Origin: Rhodospirillales bacterium
GTDB taxonomy: Bacteria; Pseudomonadota; Alphaproteobacteria; Acetobacterales; Acetobacteraceae
Assembly: GCA_028288785.1 (NCBI GenBank)
Contig: JAQGHV010000243.1
Location: forward strand, 1-34,206
Reading direction: 5' to 3'
Length of the DNA stretch: 34,206 bases
Part shown: positions 15,387 through 23,108 of the stretch, one piece after another
Position numbering within the stretch: position 1 is the first letter of the stretch
Layout of the letters: each line of letters starts with the position of its first letter
Program-made: the position numbers and the translations under genes
The notes under the pieces: generated by a model
What the model was told of the DNA's origin: nothing
Database searches by the model: none
The model's input: the letters and a program-made list of their open reading frames with translations, nothing else

Positions 15387-17168
15387 ATGGGCCGAGTCGC
15401 CGCGGAACGCCGAACCAGGGAAGTGCCGCGCGTGGCGCCGAAGCGCCGTTGGCGCTGGCTCGGCGTCGCGATCGTCGTAACTATCTGGAGCACCTTGGCG
15501 TTCATCGCGGCGCTGCTGTTCTTCACCTGGGACATGCCCGGGCCTGAGGCAGCACTCGCCACCACGCGCCGCCCTTCGGTCACCCTGCAGGCCGCCGACG
15601 GGCGGGTGATCGCGACCTCCGGCGACATCTATGGCGACGTCCTCCGCTTGGCCGACATGCCCGCGAGCCTGCCGGCGGCCCTGATAGCCATCGAGGATCG
15701 GCGCTTCCGTAGCCATCGGGGGCTGGATGTCGTGGGTCTGGTCCGCGCCGCCTGGGTGAACCTGACCAGCGGCCGGGTCGCGCAGGGTGGCTCCACCATC
15801 ACGCAGCAGCTGGCCAAGAACCTGTTTCTCACGCCGGCGCGCAGCTTCCGCCGCAAGGTGCAGGAAGCGCTGCTGGCGCTCTGGCTCGAGCGGCGCTTCT
15901 CCAAGGACGAGATCCTCGAAATCTACCTGAACCGGGTCTATCTCGGCGCCGGCGCCTATGGCGTGGACGCGGCGGCGCGGCTCTATTTCGGGATGTCGGC
16001 GCGCCGGCTGGAGGTGTGGCAGTCCGCGATCCTGGCGGGTCTGCCGCGTGCCCCGTCGCGGCTCAATCCCCGCGTGAACCCGGCCGGCGCCGTCGCCCGC
16101 GGCATGGAGGTTCTGGACGCGATGGCCGAGACCGGCGCCGTGCGTGCCGGGGCCATCACCGCGCTCGCGGAGGCGATGGCCTTCCCGCGGCCGCCCTCGC
16201 GGGAGGCCGGGTGGTTCGCGGATTGGGCGCAGGATGATCTCGCCGCGCGCTTCCCCGGCAGCGCCGACCTCGTGCTGCGCTCGACGCTGGATGGCGGATT
16301 GCAGGCGGTGGTCGAGGCTCGGCTGGAAGCGTTGCTCGCCGGCGCAGGCGCGCAGGGCGGCGTCGCCCAGGCTGCCGTCGTCGCGCTGGACGCTGAGACC
16401 GGCGCGGTCCGGGCGATGGCCGGCGGGCGCGACTACCGGGGCAGCCCCTTCAACCGAGCGGTGCAGGCGCGGCGGCAACCGGGCAGCGCGATGAAGGCGT
16501 TCGTCTTCCTGGCCGCGCTCGAAGCCGGGGCCTCGGCGGATGACATGGTGAACGATGCGCCCGTCCTCCTGGGCGGCTGGTCGCCGGGGAATGGCGGCTG
16601 GCGCGCGCGCGGCGAGATCACGCTGGAGGAAGCTTTCGCCCAAAGCGTCAATGGCGCGGCCGTCAGGGTGATGCAACGCGCCGGCGGGCCGCGTGTTGTC
16701 GCGGCGGTGGCCACGCGCATGGGTCTCGCCGGGCCGCACCCGCGCGATGGCTCGATCGCCCTAGGCACCGGGGAGGCGAGCCTGCTCGAACTCGTGGCCG
16801 CCTATGCCGCCTTCGCAAATGGCGGGATGCGCGTAGTTCCTCATGCTCTGCGCGATGCGCGCGCCGGCGGCCAGCGCGTGGCGGTGCCGATGGCGGCACC
16901 GCTACGGGTCATGCAGGCGACCCATGCCGCCGAGATGCGGCGGATGCTGGAGGCGGTGGTGGCACGGGGCACAGGGCGGGCCGCCGGGCGCGGGGCCGGC
17001 AAGACGGGCACGACACAGGATTTTCGCGACGCCTGGTACATCGGATTCGACCGAGGCCTCGTGCTTGGCATCTGGCTCGGCAATGATGACGGGGCGCCAA
17101 TGCGGGCGGTGGCGGGCGGCGGCCTGCCCGCGCGCCTGTGGCGAGAGATCATGGATGGTGGACGATGA
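15387..17168 (+). CDS. Class A penicillin-binding protein, bifunctional transglycosylase/transpeptidase (PBP1A type)
   Basis: 593 residues. A cytoplasmic Arg-rich tail and one membrane helix (WLGVAIVVTIWSTLAFIAALLFF, about residues 25-47) anchor it. The GT51 glycosyltransferase domain (about 65-245) has the catalytic Glu103 in IEDRRFRSHRGLD and GGSTITQQLAKNLFL, and RRFSKDEILEIYLNRVYLG. The transpeptidase domain has Ser367-x-x-Lys370 in QPGSAMKAF, SVN at 420-422 and KTGT from Lys539. It polymerises and cross-links peptidoglycan at the outer face of the inner membrane. At under 600 residues it is shorter than E. coli PBP1A (about 850), lacking the OB insert and large C-terminal region; such compact forms are common in Alphaproteobacteria. 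The stop overlaps the next gene (ATGA), a histidine-kinase-like small protein. Confidence 0.95.
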   Translation: MGRVAAERRTREVPRVAPKRRWRWLGVAIVVTIWSTLAFIAALLFFTWDMPGPEAALATTRRPSVTLQAADGRVIATSGDIYGDVLRLADMPASLPAALIAIEDRRFRSHRGLDVVGLVRAAWVNLTSGRVAQGGSTITQQLAKNLFLTPARSFRRKVQEALLALWLERRFSKDEILEIYLNRVYLGAGAYGVDAAARLYFGMSARRLEVWQSAILAGLPRAPSRLNPRVNPAGAVARGMEVLDAMAETGAVRAGAITALAEAMAFPRPPSREAGWFADWAQDDLAARFPGSADLVLRSTLDGGLQAVVEARLEALLAGAGAQGGVAQAAVVALDAETGAVRAMAGGRDYRGSPFNRAVQARRQPGSAMKAFVFLAALEAGASADDMVNDAPVLLGGWSPGNGGWRARGEITLEEAFAQSVNGAAVRVMQRAGGPRVVAAVATRMGLAGPHPRDGSIALGTGEASLLELVAAYAAFANGGMRVVPHALRDARAGGQRVAVPMAAPLRVMQATHAAEMRRMLEAVVARGTGRAAGRGAGKTGTTQDFRDAWYIGFDRGLVLGIWLGNDDGAPMRAVAGGGLPARLWREIMDGGR

Positions 17169-17656
17169 CCGAAGTGGAGCAACGGCGCGTCATCGCGGCG
17201 CTCGCGTCAAGCGCGCAGCATGATGTGAACAACCTGCTGACCGTGCTCCTGGCGACCCTGGAGCTCATGCGCAACGACCTGCCCGAGGGTGACAAGGCGG
17301 CGCGGCGGATCGATCGGATGGAGCTTGCGTCGCAGCGGCTGAGGGATCTCTTGCGTGCTTTCTTCACGCTGGCGCGGGACGGCGATGGCCAGTGTGACGG
17401 GGCGGCGTTGCTGCATCGCCTCGCGCCGGTGCTGCGCCTCGCGATGAGGCCAGCGCCGAGCCTGTCCATCGATGCGCCATTGGAGGGCGTGCAGATCGAG
17501 GCCGACAGCGCCGCATTGGCCGCGCGCCTGGTGGAGGCCCTCCGGGGTGCTCAGAACGCGGTGTTGCGCCTGCTCCCTGACAGGGTGGCTCTCGAATTGG
17601 ATGACAAGCCCGCCCAGACAATCACCTTCCCTCCCGCATTCCGAGCCAACGAATAA
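17165..17656 (+). CDS. Small histidine-kinase DHp-like protein lacking catalytic ATP-binding motifs
   Basis: 163 residues from an ATG overlapping the PBP stop. Residues 15-60 (SSAQHDVNNLLTVLLATLEL, then LASQRLRDLLRAFFTLAR) resemble the dimerisation and phosphoacceptor (H-box) helix pair of hybrid histidine kinases of the HDFNNLL class, with His19 as the candidate phosphoacceptor. The C-terminal 90 residues keep only a weak resemblance to a HATPase domain: no N-box Asn, no DxGxG and no second Gly box can be seen. It could be a histidine phosphotransfer protein in the manner of ChpT, whose ATPase fold is also degenerate, a scaffold, or a decaying kinase. It is soluble, without signal or sensor domain. 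Function is inferred from the H-box only; coupling to PBP1A translation is directly seen. Confidence 0.6.
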   Translation: MTEVEQRRVIAALASSAQHDVNNLLTVLLATLELMRNDLPEGDKAARRIDRMELASQRLRDLLRAFFTLARDGDGQCDGAALLHRLAPVLRLAMRPAPSLSIDAPLEGVQIEADSAALAARLVEALRGAQNAVLRLLPDRVALELDDKPAQTITFPPAFRANE

Positions 17657-17695
17657 AAACAAAAGAATGGGGCCTGGGGAAATTCCTTTCCCCAG
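17655..17695 (+). repeat. Intercistronic A-tract plus GGGGAAA hairpin element, copy 1
   Basis: The element begins inside the stop codon of the DHp-like gene: an AAAAACAAAAGA tract, then TGGGGCC, then the hairpin CTGGGGAAA (17674-17682), loop TTCC, TTTCCCCAG (17687-17695). The next gene starts at 17717. The region 31063-31105 carries a near-identical sequence in the same kind of position. On the plus strand no T-run follows, but on the minus strand the hairpin is followed, after about 7 bases, by CTTTTGTTTTT. Confidence 0.65.
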
Positions 17696-17716
17696 CCTGC
17701 TTCAGGAGCAACCTAG

Positions 17717-18508
17717 ATGTCCGCTCGCTTCGCCAACAAGATCGTCGTCATCACCGGCGCCGGCTCGGTCGGCCCTGGCTGGGGCAATGGCCGTGCCGGC
17801 GCCGTGGCTTTCGCGCGTGAGGGTGCGACGGTGTTCGGCGTGGACCGCGACCTCTCCGCGATGGAGGAAACCGCGTCCCTGGCCGGTGAGCGGTTTTTTC
17901 CCGGCGAGTGCGACGTGCTCTCGCATGCCTCGATCTCCGCGATGGTGGCGGAGGCGAAGGCGCGGTTCGGCCGCATCGACGTGCTGGTGAACAATGTCGG
18001 TGGCTCGGCCGCGGGCGGGCCGGTGGAGATGGCGGAGGAGGTCTGGGACACGCAGATCGACGTAAATCTCAAAAGTGTGTTCCTCACCTGCAAGCATGTG
18101 CTGCCGGTCATGGAGGCGCAGGGCGGGGGTGCGATCGTGAACGTAGCCTCGACCTCCGGCATCCGGTGGACCGGTTCGGCACAGGTTGCGTACGCGGCGT
18201 CGAAGGCGGGCGTGATCCAGCTGGGACGGGTGGTGGCGATGCAGTATGCGGCGCGCGGCATCCGCGTGAACACTGTGATTCCTGGGCAGATGCACACGCC
18301 GATGGTGGAGGTGCGCCTCGCCGGCCAGCGCGCTGGGGGCGATGTCGCAGCCTTGCTGGCACAGCGGCTCGCGCGGATCCCGATGGGCTTCGCGGGCGAT
18401 GGCAGGGACACCGCGGCGGCGGTTCTGTTCCTGGCATCGGAGGATGCGCGCTTCGTGACCGGAACAGAGATCGTGGTCGATGGCGGCATGTCGGTGCGCT
18501 GCGGGTGA
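17717..18508 (+). CDS. SDR family NAD(P)-dependent oxidoreductase with atypical nucleotide-binding loop
   Basis: 263 residues, classical SDR length. Catalytic residues are intact: Asn in NNVGG and VNLKS, Ser near 146 in NVASTSG, Tyr159 and Lys163 in [13 protein letters not shown] and TEIVVDGGM are the usual late motifs. The glycine-rich cofactor loop is unusual: [15 protein letters not shown], several residues longer than TGxxxGIG, a variant found in a subset of SDRs. The Asp after strand 2 (GVDRD) suggests NAD(H). Substrate is unknown; 3-hydroxyacyl or sugar-acid substrates are common guesses but unsupported. The gene is preceded by the A-tract/hairpin element and by AGGAG upstream of the ATG, and is followed by selO at 23 bases. 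Confidence 0.88.
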   Translation: MSARFANKIVVITGAGSVGPGWGNGRAGAVAFAREGATVFGVDRDLSAMEETASLAGERFFPGECDVLSHASISAMVAEAKARFGRIDVLVNNVGGSAAGGPVEMAEEVWDTQIDVNLKSVFLTCKHVLPVMEAQGGGAIVNVASTSGIRWTGSAQVAYAASKAGVIQLGRVVAMQYAARGIRVNTVIPGQMHTPMVEVRLAGQRAGGDVAALLAQRLARIPMGFAGDGRDTAAAVLFLASEDARFVTGTEIVVDGGMSVRCG

Positions 18509-18531
18509 GGGTCTTGCTTGGAGGGGGTCGG

Positions 18532-19977
18532 ATGCCTACTCCAAGGGCAGCGCCGGGATTGTCCGGGGTCAGGAGTTCGGAACAGGCCGTGACGCTGCGG
18601 ATCGCCTTCGACAACACATATGCCCGCCTCCCTGAGCGATTTTTCGCGCGCACGGAGCCCACGCCGGTGGCGGCGCCAAGATTGATACGGGTGAACGCCG
18701 GGCTGGCGACGGAGCTCGGCCTGGACCCTGAGGCGCTCACGGGTGCCGAGGGGCTCGCGATGTTCGCCGGCAACTGGCTGCCGGAAGGCGCGGAGCCGCT
18801 GGCGATGGCCTATTCGGGGCATCAATTTGGGCATTTTTCGCCGCAGCTCGGCGATGGCCGCGCGATCCTGCTGGGCGAGGTCGCCGGGCGCGACGTCCAG
18901 CTCAAGGGTTCCGGCCCGACGCCCTTTTCGCGGCGCGGCGATGGGCGCGCGGCGCTTGGGCCGGTGCTCCGCGAATACATCGTGAGCGAGGCGATGTGGG
19001 CGCTGGGCGTGCCGACGACGCGGGCGCTGGCCGCTGTCACCACGGGCGAGTGGGTCATGCGCGAGACGGCGCTGCCTGGCGCGGTTTTTACCCGCGTCGC
19101 GGCGAGCCATCTTCGCGTCGGCACCTTCCAGTATTTCGCAGCGCGAGGCGATCTGGAGGGACTTCGGATCCTGACCGACTACGCCATCGCGCGGCATGAC
19201 CCCGGCGCCAGCGATCGTGAATTCTTCGAGGGCGTCGTGCGGAGACAGGCGCGGCTGGTCGCGCAATGGCTGAGCCTCGGCTTCATTCATGGCGTGATGA
19301 ATACCGATAACTCCTCGATCAGCGGCGAGACGATCGACTACGGCCCCTGCGCCTTCCTCGATGCCTACGACCCGGTGGCGGTGTTCTCCGCAATCGACCA
19401 GCAGGGGCGCTATGCCTTCGGGCAGCAGCCCCGCATCGCCCAATGGAACCTCGCGCGCCTGGCCGAGGCGATGCTGCCGCTGTTCGACGCGGACGAGGAG
19501 AAGGCGGTCGCCTACGCCGAGGAGGCGCTTGGCGGCTTCGCGGCGACATTCCAGGACGCTTGGCTCGGCGCGATGGGGCGGAAGCTGGGCCTCACAGCGG
19601 CGACCCCGGATGATGCCGCGCTGGTCCAGGACCTGCTGCGCCTGATGGCGGAGACGGGGGCTGATTTCACGCAGACCTTCCGCCAACTCGGCGATGATGT
19701 GGTGCCCGCAGGCTTCGAGGCCTGGGCCGAACGCTGGCGGCAGCGTCGGGAGGCCGAGCCGGGCTGGCAGGCGCTGATCCGCGCGACCAACCCCGCCGTG
19801 ATCCCGCGCAACCACCTGGTCGAAGCCGCCATCGTCGCTGCGGTCGAGCGTGACGATTTTACCGTGTTCGAGGCGCTTCTCGCAGCCACGGCGCGGCCCT
19901 TCGACGATGCGGATGCGGCCTTTACGACGCCGCCACTTCCGGAGCAGCGCGTGATGCAGACCTTCTGTGGTACTTGA
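18532..19977 (+). CDS. selO: Protein adenylyltransferase SelO (YdiU family)
   Basis: 481 residues from ATG 18532, with GGAGGGGG as ribosome binding site; E. coli YdiU is about 478. SelO pseudokinases transfer AMP to Ser/Thr/Tyr of target proteins and are linked to redox homeostasis. Signature segments: [31 protein letters not shown], Lys125 in [48 protein letters not shown] and [17 protein letters not shown] with Asp259, Asn260 and Asp269 at the metal/catalytic site. The C-terminus ends TFCGT with a Cys in the place where eukaryotic forms carry selenocysteine. An upstream in-frame extension exists but has no family match. The next gene begins 4 bases after its stop. Confidence 0.96.
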   Translation: MPTPRAAPGLSGVRSSEQAVTLRIAFDNTYARLPERFFARTEPTPVAAPRLIRVNAGLATELGLDPEALTGAEGLAMFAGNWLPEGAEPLAMAYSGHQFGHFSPQLGDGRAILLGEVAGRDVQLKGSGPTPFSRRGDGRAALGPVLREYIVSEAMWALGVPTTRALAAVTTGEWVMRETALPGAVFTRVAASHLRVGTFQYFAARGDLEGLRILTDYAIARHDPGASDREFFEGVVRRQARLVAQWLSLGFIHGVMNTDNSSISGETIDYGPCAFLDAYDPVAVFSAIDQQGRYAFGQQPRIAQWNLARLAEAMLPLFDADEEKAVAYAEEALGGFAATFQDAWLGAMGRKLGLTAATPDDAALVQDLLRLMAETGADFTQTFRQLGDDVVPAGFEAWAERWRQRREAEPGWQALIRATNPAVIPRNHLVEAAIVAAVERDDFTVFEALLAATARPFDDADAAFTTPPLPEQRVMQTFCGT

Positions 19978-19981
19978 GCGC

Positions 19982-20395
19982 ATGGCGCATTGGCTGGTCA
20001 AAAGCGAACCGGACGCTTTCTCCTGGGACCAGATGGTGGCCAATGGCACCGAGCCCTGGACCGGCGTGCGCAACGCCCAGGCGGCCAACAACCTCAAGGC
20101 GATGAAGAAGGGTGACCTGGCCTTCTTTTATCACTCCAACATCGGCAAGGAGATCGTGGGCGTCGTGCGGGTCGCGCGCGAAGCCTATCCAGATCCGAGC
20201 GACACAACGGGGCGATGGGTGTGCGTCGACATGCAGGCGGTGTCGTCGGTGCCCAAGCCAGTGACGCTCGCCGACGTCAAGGCTGATGCCAAGCTCGAAG
20301 GCATCGCACTGGCACGGCTGAGCCGGCTGTCCGTGGCGCCGATCAGCGATGAGCATTGGAAGCACATTACGAAGCTGGGCGGCTGGAAGCGTTGA
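19982..20395 (+). CDS. EVE domain-containing protein
   Basis: 137 residues, essentially a single EVE domain: MAHWLVKSEPDAFSWDQMV, then TEPWTGVRNAQAANNLKAMKKGD, AFFYHSNIGKEIVGVVRVAREAYPD and WVCVDMQAVSSVPKPVTLADVKA. EVE domains belong to the PUA-like fold and read modified DNA or RNA bases (eukaryotic THYN1 is a 5hmC/5mC reader); most free-standing bacterial homologues are of unknown role. The ATG at 19982 is preferred, 4 bases after the selO stop; an in-frame ATG at 19967 would overlap selO. The stop overlaps the TTG start of the Rieske gene. No restriction or methylation genes are nearby. Confidence 0.93.
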   Translation: MAHWLVKSEPDAFSWDQMVANGTEPWTGVRNAQAANNLKAMKKGDLAFFYHSNIGKEIVGVVRVAREAYPDPSDTTGRWVCVDMQAVSSVPKPVTLADVKADAKLEGIALARLSRLSVAPISDEHWKHITKLGGWKR

Positions 20396-20739
20396 GCGAA
20401 CGCAGGCTCTGCGGCCTGGCGGATATTCCGGATGGTGGGTCGAAGGGGTTTTCGGCCGCAGCCGGCGCCTTCACCGGGCTCTTCGCGGTCCGGCGCGGCG
20501 ATACCGTGTTCGCCTATGTGAATTCATGCCCGCATATCGGCCTGCCGCTGGACCCGGTGCCGGACCGGTTCTTGGATGCGAAGGGCATGCATATCCTGTG
20601 CTCGGCGCATGGTGCGCGTTTCCGCGTCGAAGATGGCGAATGCGTGGCTGGCCCCTGCTACGGGGAAACGCTGGAGGCGATTGCGGCGCGGATCGATGAT
20701 GAAGGCGGGGTCTGGGTTGCGGCCGATGCGGGCCTCTAA
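20392..20739 (+). CDS. Rieske [2Fe-2S] domain protein
   Basis: 115 residues starting from a TTG that overlaps the TGA of the EVE gene. The Rieske cluster ligands are Cys46 and His48 in SCPHIGLPL and Cys70 and His73 in CSAHGARF. A typical pattern follows: VEDGECVAGPCYGETLEAI. There is no membrane anchor or signal peptide, so it is a soluble ferredoxin-like protein, either electron donor to an oxygenase or a nitrite-reductase-NirD-like small subunit. No partner oxygenase is in the window (the P450 is 15 kb away and would use a different ferredoxin). An upstream ATG at 20356 in frame would overlap EVE by 40 bases. TTG starts coupled to an upstream stop are uncommon but also seem to occur at 34172. 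Confidence 0.88.
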   Translation: MSERRLCGLADIPDGGSKGFSAAAGAFTGLFAVRRGDTVFAYVNSCPHIGLPLDPVPDRFLDAKGMHILCSAHGARFRVEDGECVAGPCYGETLEAIAARIDDEGGVWVAADAGL

Positions 20740-20756
20740 GACCGGCGGGTGAGTGA

Positions 20757-20773
20757 AGCATGCAGAGCATGCT
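20757..20773 (+). terminator. Short hairpin after the Rieske gene
   Basis: AGCATGC-AGA-GCATGCT is a perfect 7-bp inverted repeat 18 bases after the stop of the last gene of this plus-strand run. It is preceded by GTGA, forming GTGAAGCA, a string also found at 20848, 22794 and 22890. No T-run follows, so termination would be weak. Confidence 0.4.
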
Positions 20774-20814
20774 CTTGGCGCCCCCGGTAAGCACCCTCGG
20801 CGCACTTCGTGCGA

Positions 20815-20890
20815 CGCAAGGTCGAATGGCCGCCGCCGACCATTCGGTGAAGCAAAGCACGCGGAGCGGTTGCCCGGCGTCCGAGGGCAC
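20815..20890 (-). repeat. Dispersed intergenic repeat with palindromic core
   Basis: In reverse complement this 76-base stretch begins GTGCCCTCGGACGCCGGGC and closely matches 8284-8358, with about 11 differences including one indel by hand alignment. It contains the inverted repeat CGAATGG (20823-20829) and CCATTCG (20840-20846) around CCGCCGCCGA. It lies in the 200-base gap between the convergent Rieske and DUF2125 genes. Confidence 0.65.
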
Positions 20891-20941
20891 CAAACGTAGC
20901 ACCTAAACGGTGCCGCCCAACGTTTCACGGCACGCAAAGCG

Positions 20942-22051
20942 TTACCTCCGGGGCGGCAGCGTCGGGTCCTCGCCGGGGGTGAACTCCGGGCCGCGCCGGG
21001 GCGGCCAAGCGATTGCGCCCACACGCGCCAGTGGCACCCGCACCACCGTGAGGCGGCTGTTCTCAAGCGTCATCGGCACCTCCACCTGCGGCGGGCCTCC
21101 CGCTTCCGGCACGCGTTGCAGAAGCAGCAACGCCGTAGCGGCAGCGGCGGCCGATGCCGGCGGTAGTGTGCCTGCTTCAGCGAGCGCGCGGATCAGCTGG
21201 TCGGCGCCGGAGAGGCGCAACGTCGCTGTACCCATCGGCTGGAGGCGCTCATCAAGGGTGAGGGTCGCGTTGGCGCCCCCGGCGACCGGACCCCACTGCA
21301 AGGCGACGAGGCGTATTTCGAGCGTACCGCCACCATCACGCCATTGCTCGGCGCGGGCGGCCGGATCGCGCCCGCCAGGCAGTGGCCCGGTGACCGAGGC
21401 CTCCGCCGATAGATTTTCGATCAGGCGTCCGAAAGCAGCCAGCGGCGGCTGAGCGGCGACCCCTTCAGGCAGACCAAGGCCCTCGAGCGCGAGATTGACA
21501 GTGAGCGCCGGCTCATTCTCGGTGGCACTCGTGCGCGTCCCGAAAGCCAGTGTGCCATGACGGAGTTCAAGCGGGCCCGAAGGCGTGTTCATGCGCAGCC
21601 GTTCGGTAACGAATTCGCCTTCGCGCAGGGTGTTGCCGGCCTCGGTGGGGAAGAAGGCCTCGAGGCGATCGGTGGCGAAAGGGTACTCGATCTCGCCCAG
21701 GCGCACCCGCTGGCGTCCGCGGAAATCCACCACCAGCCGGTCGAAGCGAGGTGCTGCGACGCGCAAGGTCAGGTTCTCGGCGTTCCACTCGAGGCCTTCG
21801 GGCAGGTTGTGGCCGTTCGCCACGACTCGCAGGGCCGGCACCGTCAGGGTGGCGGCGAGCGGCCAGCCGCCGCGCGTGGTCGGGCCGTGCTCGATGATCC
21901 AGCCCTGGGCGCGACGCTGCGCAGTCCAGGACGCAAAGCCACGTTCGATCTGGCCGCTGGTCCAGCGCCAGAGGGCGGAATGGCCGGCGGCGAGGACCGC
22001 GACGAGGAGAAGGGCGGCGATTGCGGCGCGCATCGGCTTGGCGGTCAGCAT
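20942..22051 (-). CDS. DUF2125 domain-containing protein
   Basis: 369 residues. A single N-terminal hydrophobic segment (AAIAALLLVAVLAAGHSALW) is followed by a WTSGQIERGFASWTAQRRAQGW stretch and a long beta-rich domain typical of DUF2125 proteins of Alphaproteobacteria: GPTTRGGWPLAATLTVPALRV, VDFRGRQRVRLGEIEYPFAT, RLRMNTPSGPLELRHGTLAF. The first helix is either an uncleaved anchor or a signal peptide, so the domain is periplasmic. Function of the family is unknown. It is divergent from chaC with only 19 bases between starts. An internal ATG at residue 7 (MRAAIAALL) is an alternative start. The C-terminus is Arg/Pro-rich. Confidence 0.85.
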   Translation of the reverse strand: MLTAKPMRAAIAALLLVAVLAAGHSALWRWTSGQIERGFASWTAQRRAQGWIIEHGPTTRGGWPLAATLTVPALRVVANGHNLPEGLEWNAENLTLRVAAPRFDRLVVDFRGRQRVRLGEIEYPFATDRLEAFFPTEAGNTLREGEFVTERLRMNTPSGPLELRHGTLAFGTRTSATENEPALTVNLALEGLGLPEGVAAQPPLAAFGRLIENLSAEASVTGPLPGGRDPAARAEQWRDGGGTLEIRLVALQWGPVAGGANATLTLDERLQPMGTATLRLSGADQLIRALAEAGTLPPASAAAAATALLLLQRVPEAGGPPQVEVPMTLENSRLTVVRVPLARVGAIAWPPRRGPEFTPGEDPTLPPRR

Positions 22052-22070
22052 GGGCGTCGGTATAGGCGCG

Positions 22071-22679
22071 ATGGAATGTCACTGCGACTGGCGAATGCTC
22101 GAAATTGATCCGGACGACGACCTCCATGTCTTTGGCTACGGCTCGCTGATCTGGCGGCCGGGCTTTGCGTATGCCGGCGCCGAGCTGGGTGTGCTGCGCG
22201 GCTACCACCGCAGCTTCTGCCTCTGGAGCACACGCTACCGCGGCACGGTAGCCCGGCCTGGACTGGTGTTGGGCCTGGATCGCGGCGGGGCATGCCGGGG
22301 CATGGTGTTCCGCGTCGAGGCAGCCCAGTCGGCCGAGGTACTCGCCTACCTTGATGATCGCGAACTGCCGGATGGTGCTGAGATCGTGTACCGGCGACGG
22401 TTGGTGGATGTGCGGCTCGCCGCGAGCGGGCGGATCGTGCGGGCGGTGACCTATGTCGCGAACCGTGCGTGCCGGAATTATTGCGGGCGGCTGGCCTCGG
22501 CGGAGGCGGCGGCGGTGATCTCGGCGGGGCACGGCGCGATGGGCAGCAATCGCGACTACCTGCTGAACACGGTGGAGCATCTTCGCGCGGTCGGGGTGCG
22601 CGACCGTGGGTTGGAGCAGATCGCCATGCTGATGGCGCCTGTGGTGCCGCTCGAAGAGCTTGGATTGCACGCGGTCTGA
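22071..22679 (+). CDS. chaC: Glutathione-specific gamma-glutamylcyclotransferase ChaC family
   Basis: 202 residues. ChaC enzymes cleave glutathione to 5-oxoproline and Cys-Gly. The substrate-binding loop FGYGSLIW is at residues 21-28 and the catalytic Glu is residue 98 in YLDDRE; other signatures are GYHRSFCLWSTRYRGT, LGLDRGGACRGMVFRV, AVTYVANRACRNYCGRL and GSNRDYLLNTVEHLRAVGV. The protein is cytosolic. ATG 22071 is used; ATG 22050 in frame would overlap the divergent DUF2125 start, and ATG 22095 (MLEIDPDDD) is also plausible. No cation-antiporter gene (chaA/chaB) lies nearby. Confidence 0.94.
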   Translation: MECHCDWRMLEIDPDDDLHVFGYGSLIWRPGFAYAGAELGVLRGYHRSFCLWSTRYRGTVARPGLVLGLDRGGACRGMVFRVEAAQSAEVLAYLDDRELPDGAEIVYRRRLVDVRLAASGRIVRAVTYVANRACRNYCGRLASAEAAAVISAGHGAMGSNRDYLLNTVEHLRAVGVRDRGLEQIAMLMAPVVPLEELGLHAV

Positions 22680-23018
22680 GGCGGCCAGGCGCGGCGGGCA
22701 TCAAGGGTGAGGTCCGTGGCGTCTTGTGGTTCCGCGGGTGTGGCGCTACCGCGGTTGTGACGCGGCAGCGGGATACGACCGCCCGCCAATGTCGTGAAGC
22801 AAGGCCCTGCGTCGCAGGAAATCCGTGATGGTCTTCGCCGATTCGTCACCTCGAACCATCGGCAAGATATCGGCGCCGCTGGCAAAGCCGTGAAGCACTG
22901 CCGAGCGGCGAGAAATCCCGCAATGGACTCGCGGACAGCGGTGGCGGCTTGGAGCCCAGACGCATATCGCTCATGATGTTTCCACCGGCGCCGATGTTGC
23001 CGGAGGAGGGAAACAGAA
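22680..23018. repeat. Gene-free gap with a tandem pair of about 47-base repeats
   Basis: No credible gene is seen between chaC and the leader ORF. Two related units, 22794-22840 and 22890-22936, are 96 bases apart and share the pattern GTGAAGCA, CC, GCG-CG, GAAATCC, ATGG-CT-CG in the same order. The start string GTGAAGCA also occurs at 20753 and 20848. A small inverted CCGCGG pair lies at about 22732-22754. The minus-strand open frame through the region encodes the two units as matching short peptides but has no family features, so it is taken as non-coding. Confidence 0.45.
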
Positions 23019-23105
23019 ATGGCCAGCAAAGGGCAGACGGCGGGCCCCTTCGCGATGCGGTTGATCCCTTTCGGAGGACGGTGCCGCGTTGGCACCCCGG
23101 GCTGA
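23019..23105 (+). CDS. 28-codon putative leader ORF before the esterase gene
   Basis: ATG 23019 to TGA 23103-23105 encodes MASKGQTAGPFAMRLIPFGG... of 28 residues. A strong AGGAGG Shine-Dalgarno sequence at 23004-23009 lies 9 bases before the ATG. The stop is 3 bases before the ATG of the esterase, which lacks its own Shine-Dalgarno sequence. This is the classic layout of a translationally coupled leader. No amino acid run suggesting attenuation was seen. Could be fortuitous. Confidence 0.45.
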   Translation: MASKGQTAGPFAMRLIPFGGRCRVGTPG

Positions 23106-23108
23106 GCG

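Noticed and set aside
17713-20097. 794-residue open frame on the minus strand
   Set aside because: It lies antisense to the SDR and SelO genes, is rich in Arg/His/Gly, and has no domain motif; it is a shadow of GC-rich codon use.
22794-22936. CRISPR array
   Set aside because: Only two degenerate units 96 bases apart, with no regular spacers and no cas genes.
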